Source: Thiobacillus sp. (lineage in GTDB: Bacteria; Pseudomonadota; Gammaproteobacteria; Burkholderiales; Thiobacillaceae). Taken from it: DNA of 5,458 bases. Of the stretch, positions 1-5,458 are shown one piece after another; position 1 is the stretch's first letter, and each line of letters starts with the position of its first letter. The notes beneath the pieces were generated by a model. That model worked only from the letters and a program-made list of their open reading frames with translations. It was not told the origin of the DNA and made no database searches. The stretch spans positions 10,412-15,869 of the forward strand of contig DONB01000282.1 in assembly GCA_003510325.1 (NCBI GenBank), in the 5' to 3' direction. Both the position numbers and the translations under genes were made by a program.

Positions 1-1074
1 ACGCGGGAATGGGCCGAGCTGCTGAGGATTCCGGCCACCGTGCTGCCGTCGTTCGCCGAAATCTGCCACGGCCACCACGAGGGCGAGGACGCGGCGGAAA
101 GCGACATGCCGCTGCGCATCGTGGTAGCTGACGGCAATGCCGTCAGCCGCCGCAACACCATGGCCTTGCTGGCCGAGGACAGCGAACACACCGTCTACCC
201 TGCCGAAAACGGCAATGCCGCGCTGGCACTTGCGATGGAAGTCCTGCCTCACGTCATCATCGCACACGTCGATCTGCCGCTGCTCGACGGCCTGGAATTG
301 TGCCAGGCCCTGCGTGCAACCGACGAAGGCCGCCGCATGCACATCCTGATGACGTCCGACGGGAACGGCGAGGAACAGCTGAATCGCGCCTACGAATCAG
401 GCGCCGACGGCTACCTGCCCAGCACCCTCAGTGCCAAGGGCCTGCGCATCCGGCTGCGCGCCGCGCAGCGTCTGGCCCAGCTGCAGACCGACTGGGAGAA
501 GGATCGCGCGCAATTGCGCCAGATCGCAGCGGAACTGGCGGTGGCCAACCGCCGGCTGGCCAACGCCGCGCTGACCGACCAGCTGACGGGTCTGCCCAAT
601 CGCCGCTCGGCGATGGACCAGCTGGAACAGGCCTGGAGTGCCGCGTCGCGTTCCGGGCAGGCGCTGTCGGTCATGGTGATCGACATCGATCATTTCAAGC
701 ACATCAACGACACCTATGGCCACGCCGCCGGCGACCGGGTGTTGCGCGAGGCAGCGTCCATCCTGCGCAGTTCGGCACGCCGCGAAGACAGCGTATGCCG
801 CATCGGCGGCGAAGAGTTCCTGGTCATCTGCCCCAGCACCGACCTCAAGTCGACGCTACAGTCGGCCGAGCGTCTGCGCGCCAGCCTGAGCACGAAGCGG
901 ATGTCCCTCGGACAGGCGGAAAAAACCCTCACCATCAGCATCGGCGTGGCGACGCGCGAACCCGGCACCACCGACATCGATGCGCTGGTCAGCACGGCCG
1001 ACCAGGCGCTCTATGCCGCCAAGGAGTCCGGGCGCAACCAGACCTGCACCCGGCAGCACATCCCGGTCCATTGA
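1..1074 (+). CDS. Diguanylate cyclase with degenerate receiver domain, 5'-partial
   Basis: This protein makes the second messenger cyclic di-GMP from two GTP in the cytoplasm. Residues are numbered from the GTG at base 40. A receiver-like domain spans about residues 23-142, a helical linker that is probably a coiled coil spans 143-180, and a GGDEF domain spans 180-338. The catalytic signature GGEEF is at 256-260, the metal-binding DIDHFK at 215-220, and the inhibitory product-binding RxxD at Arg247-Asp250, so an active, feedback-inhibited cyclase is expected. The receiver looks unable to be phosphorylated: the acceptor Asp is replaced by His76 (codon 265-267), the second acidic residue by Gly32 and the conserved Lys by Ser128. 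The frame is open to base 1 with the same G/C third-position bias, so I treat the gene as starting upstream. Internal start candidates are GTG at 40 and ATG at 106, the latter just before the receiver with a weak GGAAAG seven bases upstream. The N-terminal remnant is unrecognised; PleD-like proteins carry another receiver there. The gene is convergent with the acetyltransferase gene, 46 bp apart. Confidence 0.9.
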   Translation, partial: TREWAELLRIPATVLPSFAEICHGHHEGEDAAESDMPLRIVVADGNAVSRRNTMALLAEDSEHTVYPAENGNAALALAMEVLPHVIIAHVDLPLLDGLELCQALRATDEGRRMHILMTSDGNGEEQLNRAYESGADGYLPSTLSAKGLRIRLRAAQRLAQLQTDWEKDRAQLRQIAAELAVANRRLANAALTDQLTGLPNRRSAMDQLEQAWSAASRSGQALSVMVIDIDHFKHINDTYGHAAGDRVLREAASILRSSARREDSVCRIGGEEFLVICPSTDLKSTLQSAERLRASLSTKRMSLGQAEKTLTISIGVATREPGTTDIDALVSTADQALYAAKESGRNQTCTRQHIPVH

Positions 1075-1120
1075 GCCCGGCCCACCCGCACCGCGAGCCG
1101 GCCGCACCCTGAGCGGCGGC

Positions 1121-3799
1121 CTACAGCGCGCGTGAAATCTTGCGTACTCCGTCATCCTCGGGGTGCGGCTCGCTATCGAAGCCCAGGGCTTCGACCAGCT
1201 TCAGCATGGGACGATTGGTTTTCAGCACTTCGCCTTCCATCACCTTCAGGCCCCGTGCGCGTGCCACGTCCATCAGCACATCCATGAGCTTGTGGCCGAT
1301 CCCCTGCTTCTGCCACTGGTCGTTGACCACCAGGGCGAACTCGCAGGATTCCCCGTCCGGATTGACGGCATAGCGCGCCACGCCGAGCTCGATTTCGCGG
1401 CCGTCGATCGCGGTCAGCGCCAGCAGCGCCATTTCGCGCGTGTAGTCGATCTGGGTCAGGCGCGCCAGCGCGACCGGCGACAGCTCGCTCACCGTGTCCA
1501 TGAAACGGAAATACTTGGTTTCCGCTGACAGGCTTTTCACGAAGCCCTGGGTCAGCTCGGCATCCTCCGGGCGGATCGGTCGGATCAGCACATTGTTGCC
1601 GCTGGGAAGCTGCCAGTGCGTCACCAGATGCGCCGGATAGGGATGGATCGCCATGTGGTCGTAGCGGTCGGCCGTCGGCACGCGCGGGGCGATGACGATT
1701 CGCGCATCCAGCGCCAGCGCACCGTGTTCGTCCACCAGCAGCGGGTTGATGTCCATTTCCGCCAGCCAGGGCAGTTCGCAGACCATCTCAGACAGCCGCA
1801 GCAGCACGTTCTCCAGCGCATCCATGTCGACCGGCGGACGATTGCGGAACGGCCCAAGCAGGGTCGCGGTACGCGTACGATTGATCAGGTCGCGTGCCAG
1901 ATAGCGATTGAGCGGCGGCAGGGTCACCGCGCGATCCTGCAAGGCTTCGACATCGACGCCGCCGGCGCCGAACACGATCACCGGCCCCAGCACCGGGTCC
2001 GAGGTCATGCCCAGCAGCACTTCGCGCGCGTGCGGGCGAGTCACCATGGGTTCGACCACCATGCCGTCGAGCGTGGCGTCCGGTCGCAGGCGCTTGATGT
2101 CGGCGAGCATCTCGCCGAAGGCGGCGCGCACCGCCTGCCCGCTCGACAGCCCCAGGCGCACGCCGTTGACGTCGGACTTGTGGGTGATGTCCGGCGAGTT
2201 GATCTTCATCGCCACCGGGAAGCCCATCTGCTGCGCCATCAGCATCGCTTCCATCGGGTCGCGCGCGATCAGGGTCTGCGCGATCGGGATGCGGAAGGCC
2301 GACAACAGCGCCTTCGATTCCACCTCGTTCAGCAAATGGCGGCCGTGCGCCAGCGCGCTCTCGATGATCAGGCGCGCGCCTTCCACGTCGGGCTCGAGCT
2401 GCTGCGACAGCGGCCCCGGCGTCTGCATCAGCTGGCGCTGGTTTTCGTAGAACGCCGAGAGGAAGGAGAACACCTCGACCGCCGGTTCCGGCGTGGTGAA
2501 GTAGGGAATGCCGGCCTGCTTGAACAGGCGGCGGCCCTCGTGCACCTGCGCCTCGCCCATCCAGCAGGTCAGCACCGGCTTGCTCGAGGTCTTCGCCACG
2601 TCGACCACGGCTTCGGCCACTTCGGTCGGCCGCGTCATCGCCTGCGGTGTCAGCATCACCAGCACGCCGTCGACGTTGTCGTCGACCAGGCAGGCATCCA
2701 CCGCCGTGCGATACCTCGCGGCCGTGGCATCGCCGATGATGTCGAGCGGATTGGACTGCGACCAGTTGGCCGGCAGTACAGCGTTGAGACCTGTAATCGT
2801 CGCCGGCGACAGCTCGGCCATGCGCACGCCCATGTCCACCGCGAGATCGGTGGCCATGACGCCGGGGCCGCCGCCGTTGGTGACGATGGCAAGCCGGTTT
2901 CCGGTGGGCCGGATGTGGGTGGCCAGCGCCCGCGCCGAAGCGAACAGCTGCAGGATGGTGTTGACCCGCACCACGCCGGCGCGCCGCACCAGCGCGTCGA
3001 ACACCGCGTCCGATCCCACCAGCGCCCCGGTATGCGACTGCACCGCGCGGGCTCCGGTTGCGTGGCGCCCCACCTTGACCAGGACGACGGGTTTGAAGCG
3101 GGCGGTGGCGCGCAGCGCGCTCATGAAGCGGCGTGCGTCGCGAATGCCTTCGATGTAGAGCAGAATGCCCTTGGTCTGTGTATCGTAGGCGAGATAGTCG
3201 AGGATCTCGCCGAAATCCAGATCGGCCGACGCGCCGGTGGAAATCACGCTGGAAAAACCGATGCCGTTGGCTTCCGCCCAGTCCAGCATCGCGGTACACA
3301 GTGCACCGGACTGCGACACCAGCGCGAGGTCGCCGGACAGCGTCGCGCCCTGGCTGAAGGTCGCGTTCAGCCCGATCGACGGCCGCTGGATGCCCAGGCA
3401 ATTGGGGCCGATGAAACGGATGCCATGCTTTCTGGCGACTGTCATCACGGCCTCTTCCAACGCCTCGCCCTTCGCGCCCACCTCACGAAAACCGGCCGAC
3501 AGCACGATGGCATGGCGGATGCCGCGCTGTCCGCATTCCTCCATGATCTGCGCCACGGTCGGCGCCGGCGTCGCGATCAGCGCCAGTTCCGGGATGACCG
3601 GCAACTCGCTGGCGGAGGCATGGCAGCGCACGCCGAACACCGTCGCGTGCTTGGGATTGACCGGATAGACCTCGCCCTTGTAGCCGGCATTGCGCAGATT
3701 CCTGAACAGGATGCCGGCGACCGAGTCCTCGCGTTCGCTGGCGCCGAAGACCGCGATCGAGCGGGCATTGAACAGGGGATGCAGATAGTGTTGGGGCAT
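1121..3799 (-). CDS. Pat/PatZ-type protein: ADP-forming acyl-CoA synthetase module fused to GNAT acetyltransferase
   Basis: The domain order matches the protein lysine acetyltransferase Pat (E. coli PatZ/YfiQ, about 886 residues; 892 here), which acetylates acetyl-CoA synthetase and other proteins using acetyl-CoA. Residues 8-140 are a CoA-binding Rossmann domain (VFGAS at 17-21, GPNCLG at 131-136). Residues 150-460 are succinyl-CoA-ligase-like domains (SQSGA at 162-166, SHTGALVG at 255-262). Residues 490-705 are an ATP-grasp domain (SPDITHKSDV at 535-544, EMDINPL at 681-687). Residues 735-892 are a GNAT domain with the acetyl-CoA loop Q830-K-Q-G-I-G835 and Glu820 at the position of the general base. 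Both phosphoryl-carrying histidines of ADP-forming acyl-CoA synthetases are present, His256 and His540, so acyl-CoA synthetase activity is also possible. The start is the ATG at 3799; GAGAAG lies two bases upstream, a rather close ribosome site. The gene is divergent from the deacetylase gene with 123 bp between start codons. No broken domain or frameshift is seen. The substrate is inferred, not shown, so I give no gene symbol. Confidence 0.93.
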   Translation of the reverse strand: MPQHYLHPLFNARSIAVFGASEREDSVAGILFRNLRNAGYKGEVYPVNPKHATVFGVRCHASASELPVIPELALIATPAPTVAQIMEECGQRGIRHAIVLSAGFREVGAKGEALEEAVMTVARKHGIRFIGPNCLGIQRPSIGLNATFSQGATLSGDLALVSQSGALCTAMLDWAEANGIGFSSVISTGASADLDFGEILDYLAYDTQTKGILLYIEGIRDARRFMSALRATARFKPVVLVKVGRHATGARAVQSHTGALVGSDAVFDALVRRAGVVRVNTILQLFASARALATHIRPTGNRLAIVTNGGGPGVMATDLAVDMGVRMAELSPATITGLNAVLPANWSQSNPLDIIGDATAARYRTAVDACLVDDNVDGVLVMLTPQAMTRPTEVAEAVVDVAKTSSKPVLTCWMGEAQVHEGRRLFKQAGIPYFTTPEPAVEVFSFLSAFYENQRQLMQTPGPLSQQLEPDVEGARLIIESALAHGRHLLNEVESKALLSAFRIPIAQTLIARDPMEAMLMAQQMGFPVAMKINSPDITHKSDVNGVRLGLSSGQAVRAAFGEMLADIKRLRPDATLDGMVVEPMVTRPHAREVLLGMTSDPVLGPVIVFGAGGVDVEALQDRAVTLPPLNRYLARDLINRTRTATLLGPFRNRPPVDMDALENVLLRLSEMVCELPWLAEMDINPLLVDEHGALALDARIVIAPRVPTADRYDHMAIHPYPAHLVTHWQLPSGNNVLIRPIRPEDAELTQGFVKSLSAETKYFRFMDTVSELSPVALARLTQIDYTREMALLALTAIDGREIELGVARYAVNPDGESCEFALVVNDQWQKQGIGHKLMDVLMDVARARGLKVMEGEVLKTNRPMLKLVEALGFDSEPHPEDDGVRKISRAL

Positions 3800-3845
3800 G
3801 GCTTCTCAAATAGCGTTGTAGCGGCGATCCGCTCGGACCGGTGTC

Positions 3846-3860
3846 GGCCTATCCTAGGCC
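3846..3860. promoter_or_regulatory. Perfect inverted repeat, candidate operator in divergent promoter region
   Basis: GGCCTA at 3846-3851 is followed by TCC and then TAGGCC at 3855-3860, a perfect six-base dyad with a three-base centre. It lies just upstream of the predicted -35 box of the deacetylase gene, centred about 50 bases before that gene's likely transcription start and 54 bases before the acetyltransferase start codon. That position suits a regulator acting on both genes. On the minus strand the dyad contains TAGGAT, a weak -10-like hexamer that could serve the acetyltransferase gene, but no good -35 goes with it. A short dyad in GC-rich DNA can arise by chance, and no known regulator consensus is recognised. 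Confidence 0.35.
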
Positions 3861-3867
3861 ATCCCCC

Positions 3868-3896
3868 GTTACAGCGCCATCCTGCCGGGCTATAGT
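3868..3896 (+). promoter_or_regulatory. Sigma70-like promoter of the deacetylase gene
   Basis: GTTACA at 3868-3873 (four of six matches to TTGACA) is separated by exactly 17 bases from TATAGT at 3891-3896 (five of six matches to TATAAT). TATAGT stands out in an otherwise very GC-rich intergenic stretch. Transcription would begin near 3903, leaving a leader of about 20 bases before the ATG at 3923. That leader has no clear Shine-Dalgarno sequence. The call rests on box quality and spacing only. Confidence 0.5.
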
Positions 3897-3922
3897 GGCC
3901 CCATTCCCTCAGCCGCCTCGCC

Positions 3923-4846
3923 ATGCATACCGCCTATATCACCCACCCCAGCTACCTCCTGCACGACATGGGCGCCTGGCATCCGGAAAGCCCCATGCGC
4001 CTGCGCGCCATCGACGACCGCCTGCATGCCGCCCACCTGTTCGATTTTCTGGCGCATCGCGAAGCGCTGCCGGCTACGCGCGAACAGCTGCTGCGGGTGC
4101 ACGACGCCGCCTACATCGACGCCATCGAAGCTGCGTCGCCCCGCGAAGGCTTTCACGCGCTGGACTCCGACACCGGCATGAACCCGCACACCCTGGATGC
4201 CGCCTTCCACGCCGCCGGCGGCGCCGTCATGGCCGTGGACCTGGTGCTGCGCGGCGAGGTGAACAACGCCTTCGTCGCCTGCCGCCCGCCAGGCCATCAC
4301 GCCACCCGCAACCAGGCCATGGGCTTCTGCCTCTTCAACAACGTCGCCGTGGCCGCCGAGCACGCGCTCGAACAGCACGGACTGGAACGGATCGCCATCG
4401 TCGACTTCGATGTCCATCACGGCAACGGCACCGAGGACATCTTCCGCGACAACCCGCGCGCGATGCTCTGTTCCACTTTTCAGCATCCCTTCTATCCGCA
4501 CTGCGGCGCCGACACCGCCAGCGACCACATCGTCAACGTTCCGCTGCCCGCCGGCACCACCGGCTCCGCCTACCGCGATGCCTTCACCGCCCGGATCATG
4601 CCGCGCCTGGAAGCCTTCCGCCCGCAGATGCTGTTTTTTTCCGCCGGCTTCGACGGCCACCGTGAAGACGATATGGCGCAGTTCGGGCTGGTCGAAGCGG
4701 ATTACGCCTGGATCACCGAGCAGGTGATGGGCGTGGCTGCACGTCACGCCGAAGGCCGCATCGTCTCGGTGCTCGAAGGCGGCTACGACCTCAGCGCCCT
4801 GGGGCGCAGCGTGGCGGCGCACATCAAGACGCTGGCGGACCTGTGA
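3923..4846 (+). CDS. Class II histone-deacetylase-family zinc amidohydrolase (AcuC/HDAH-like)
   Basis: This 307-residue protein is one arginase/deacetylase-fold domain, the usual size for bacterial members. The family removes acyl groups from lysine side chains or small acetylated amines such as acetylpolyamines, using a bound zinc. The active site is complete: the His-His charge-relay pair in RPPGHH (His125, His126), zinc ligands Asp163 and His165 in DFDVHHGNGT (161-170), zinc ligand Asp244 in SAGFDGH (240-246), and the transition-state tyrosine Tyr288 in LEGGYDL (284-290). The N-terminal HPESPMRL (20-27) is also typical. There is no signal peptide, so it is cytoplasmic. The start is the ATG at 3923, which begins directly at the conserved domain; no strong ribosome site is visible. 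It is divergent from the putative lysine acetyltransferase, suggesting it reverses that enzyme's modification, as AcuC does for acetyl-CoA synthetase in Bacillus. An acetylpolyamine or other amide substrate remains possible. Confidence 0.93.
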   Translation: MHTAYITHPSYLLHDMGAWHPESPMRLRAIDDRLHAAHLFDFLAHREALPATREQLLRVHDAAYIDAIEAASPREGFHALDSDTGMNPHTLDAAFHAAGGAVMAVDLVLRGEVNNAFVACRPPGHHATRNQAMGFCLFNNVAVAAEHALEQHGLERIAIVDFDVHHGNGTEDIFRDNPRAMLCSTFQHPFYPHCGADTASDHIVNVPLPAGTTGSAYRDAFTARIMPRLEAFRPQMLFFSAGFDGHREDDMAQFGLVEADYAWITEQVMGVAARHAEGRIVSVLEGGYDLSALGRSVAAHIKTLADL

Positions 4847-4897
4847 ATCGCGCTTCGCGGAACCAGCCGGCAAACGTCCGCAGGTCTGGACACGCGT

Positions 4898-5350
4898 TCA
4901 GCAGGTGACGAGGTCGGTGTGTCCGAAGCCTTTGGCGTAATCGAGCACGGAAATGACCGTCGGCGTCACGCGGAAGATCCGGACGTCCTCCGCTGTCGGC
5001 ATCGGCATCGGGACGGCGATCTGTTCAGGATATTTCAGCGGAAACATGCGCAGGATCCTGTTCGCTTCGTCCGGATCGACGACCGCCTGTGCGTGCGCTG
5101 CCATCGACAGGCCGGTGATCGCCATCAGATCCGGCGTGTCGTGATCGATGGCCAGCGACACCCGGTCATCCCGCGCCAGATTCGCTGCCTTCTGACTGTC
5201 CGGACCGCAGAGGAAATAGAGGGTGAGACCTTCGTTCACGTAGCCGACGGTCGTCGCCTGCGGCCAGCCATCCGGTCTTAGCGTGGCAATCGTCATGATC
5301 CGGTGCTGATCCAGCAGCGCCAGAATCGTGTTTCTAATGGCTTCGTCCAT
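4898..5350 (-). CDS. Pyridoxamine 5'-phosphate oxidase-like FMN-binding split-barrel protein
   Basis: This 150-residue protein has the pattern of the small PNPOx-like split-barrel family, whose members usually bind FMN (some bind F420 or heme) as dimers and act as oxidoreductases or flavin-binding proteins. The first strands read HRIMTIATLRPDGWPQATTV (16-35), followed by LYFLCGPDSQKAANLARD (44-61), the region that normally contacts the flavin phosphate, and then DDRVSLAID (61-69). The C-terminal VLDYAKGFGHTDLV (135-148) is a conserved ending of one subgroup of uncharacterised members. True PdxH enzymes are longer, over 200 residues, and carry a C-terminal substrate-binding segment not seen here, so vitamin B6 synthesis is unlikely. 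The ATG at 5350 is supported by GGAGA six bases upstream. The gene is convergent with the deacetylase gene, 51 bp between stop codons, and appears to be a single-gene unit. Its substrate is unknown. Confidence 0.88.
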   Translation of the reverse strand: MDEAIRNTILALLDQHRIMTIATLRPDGWPQATTVGYVNEGLTLYFLCGPDSQKAANLARDDRVSLAIDHDTPDLMAITGLSMAAHAQAVVDPDEANRILRMFPLKYPEQIAVPMPMPTAEDVRIFRVTPTVISVLDYAKGFGHTDLVTC

Positions 5351-5356
5351 CTGCTG

Positions 5357-5361
5357 TCTCC
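5357..5361 (-). promoter_or_regulatory. Ribosome binding site of the split-barrel gene
   Basis: On the minus strand GGAGA ends six bases before the ATG at 5350. This is the clearest Shine-Dalgarno sequence in the window, and it supports that ATG as the start. No convincing promoter pair was found in the 100 bases upstream. Confidence 0.6.
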
Positions 5362-5431
5362 ATCGATTGCGTGCGATTCAATGCTCCCTGCCTCTGTTGA
5401 GTCTAGGAAAAAACGGCCCCAGGCACACCAT

Positions 5432-5458
5432 AAAAAAACGGGCGCGGCCTACGCCGCG
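5432..5458 (-). terminator. Intrinsic terminator of a minus-strand gene beyond the right edge
   Basis: Read on the minus strand, CGCGGC (5458-5453), a GTAG loop (5452-5449) and GCCGCG (5448-5443) form a perfect six-pair GC stem. CCCG follows and then seven T residues (5438-5432). The stem probably continues outside the window, pairing GGG with the CCC at 5442-5440. The orientation means it ends a transcript entering from the right, insulating the split-barrel gene from it. A second six-T run on the same strand (5413-5408, after GGGGCCG) lies about 20 bases further on but has only a weak stem. Confidence 0.6.

Noticed and set aside
300..1112. A 270-codon plus-strand frame overlapping the cyclase
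   Set aside because: The product is Arg/Pro/Ala/His-rich, typical of an out-of-frame reading, and the overlapping frame contains a complete GGDEF domain.
1101..1117. GCCGC-N7-GCGGC hairpin in the gap between the convergent cyclase and acetyltransferase genes
   Set aside because: The stem is only five pairs and no T-run follows on either strand, so it is not supported as an intrinsic terminator.
1616..3895. A 759-codon open frame on the plus strand, opposite the acetyltransferase gene
   Set aside because: It is an antisense shadow of a GC-rich gene: the product is rich in Arg, His, Gln and Gly with no recognisable domain, while the minus-strand product matches a known multidomain family along its whole length.
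4849..4859. CGCG-CTT-CGCG hairpin just after the deacetylase stop codon
   Set aside because: It is short, lacks a T-run, and such CG repeats are frequent by chance in this base composition.
3890..4873. A 327-codon open frame on the minus strand, opposite the deacetylase gene
   Set aside because: Its translation is Gly/Val/Ala/His-rich with no domain, and it runs opposite every catalytic motif of a clear HDAC-family protein. High GC content explains the lack of stops.
4898..5350. Annotation as pdxH (pyridoxine 5'-phosphate oxidase)
   Set aside because: The protein is too short and lacks the C-terminal substrate-binding region of PdxH; only the general split-barrel fold is supported.

Overview
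The window is dense, high-GC DNA (about two thirds G+C by eye, with strongly G/C-biased third codon positions). It carries four protein-coding genes, no RNA genes, no CRISPR array and no insertion sequence. The gene families, the codon bias and the adjacent acetyltransferase and deacetylase genes suggest a free-living proteobacterium, most likely a betaproteobacterium (Rhodocyclales/Burkholderiales-like). That placement is inference, because no rRNA or other marker gene is present.

Layout. (1) Bases 1-1074, plus strand: the 3' part of a diguanylate cyclase gene with a degenerate receiver domain and an intact GGEEF domain; coding appears to continue leftward out of the window. (2) Bases 1121-3799, minus strand: an 892-residue fusion of an ADP-forming acyl-CoA synthetase module with a C-terminal GNAT acetyltransferase, the architecture of the protein lysine acetyltransferase Pat/PatZ. 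(3) Bases 3800-3922: a 123-bp divergent intergenic region with a sigma70-like promoter for the right-hand gene and a perfect short inverted repeat. (4) Bases 3923-4846, plus strand: a class II histone-deacetylase-family amidohydrolase with all zinc ligands. (5) Bases 4898-5350, minus strand: a small FMN-binding split-barrel protein of the pyridoxamine 5'-phosphate oxidase-like family. (6) The right edge holds most of a minus-strand intrinsic terminator that belongs to a gene beyond the window.

The most interesting unit is the divergent pair in the middle: a putative lysine acetyltransferase ('writer') and a zinc-dependent deacetylase ('eraser') sharing one short control region. This resembles in logic the Bacillus subtilis acuA/acuC pair that controls acetyl-CoA synthetase by reversible acetylation, but it is built from a different acetyltransferase family. 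Unlike E. coli PatZ, as I recall its sequence, this acetyltransferase keeps both histidines that carry the phosphoryl group in ADP-forming acyl-CoA synthetases. Its large N-terminal module may therefore still be an enzyme. The cyclase and the FMN protein are both convergent with their neighbours and show no functional link to the pair beyond proximity.
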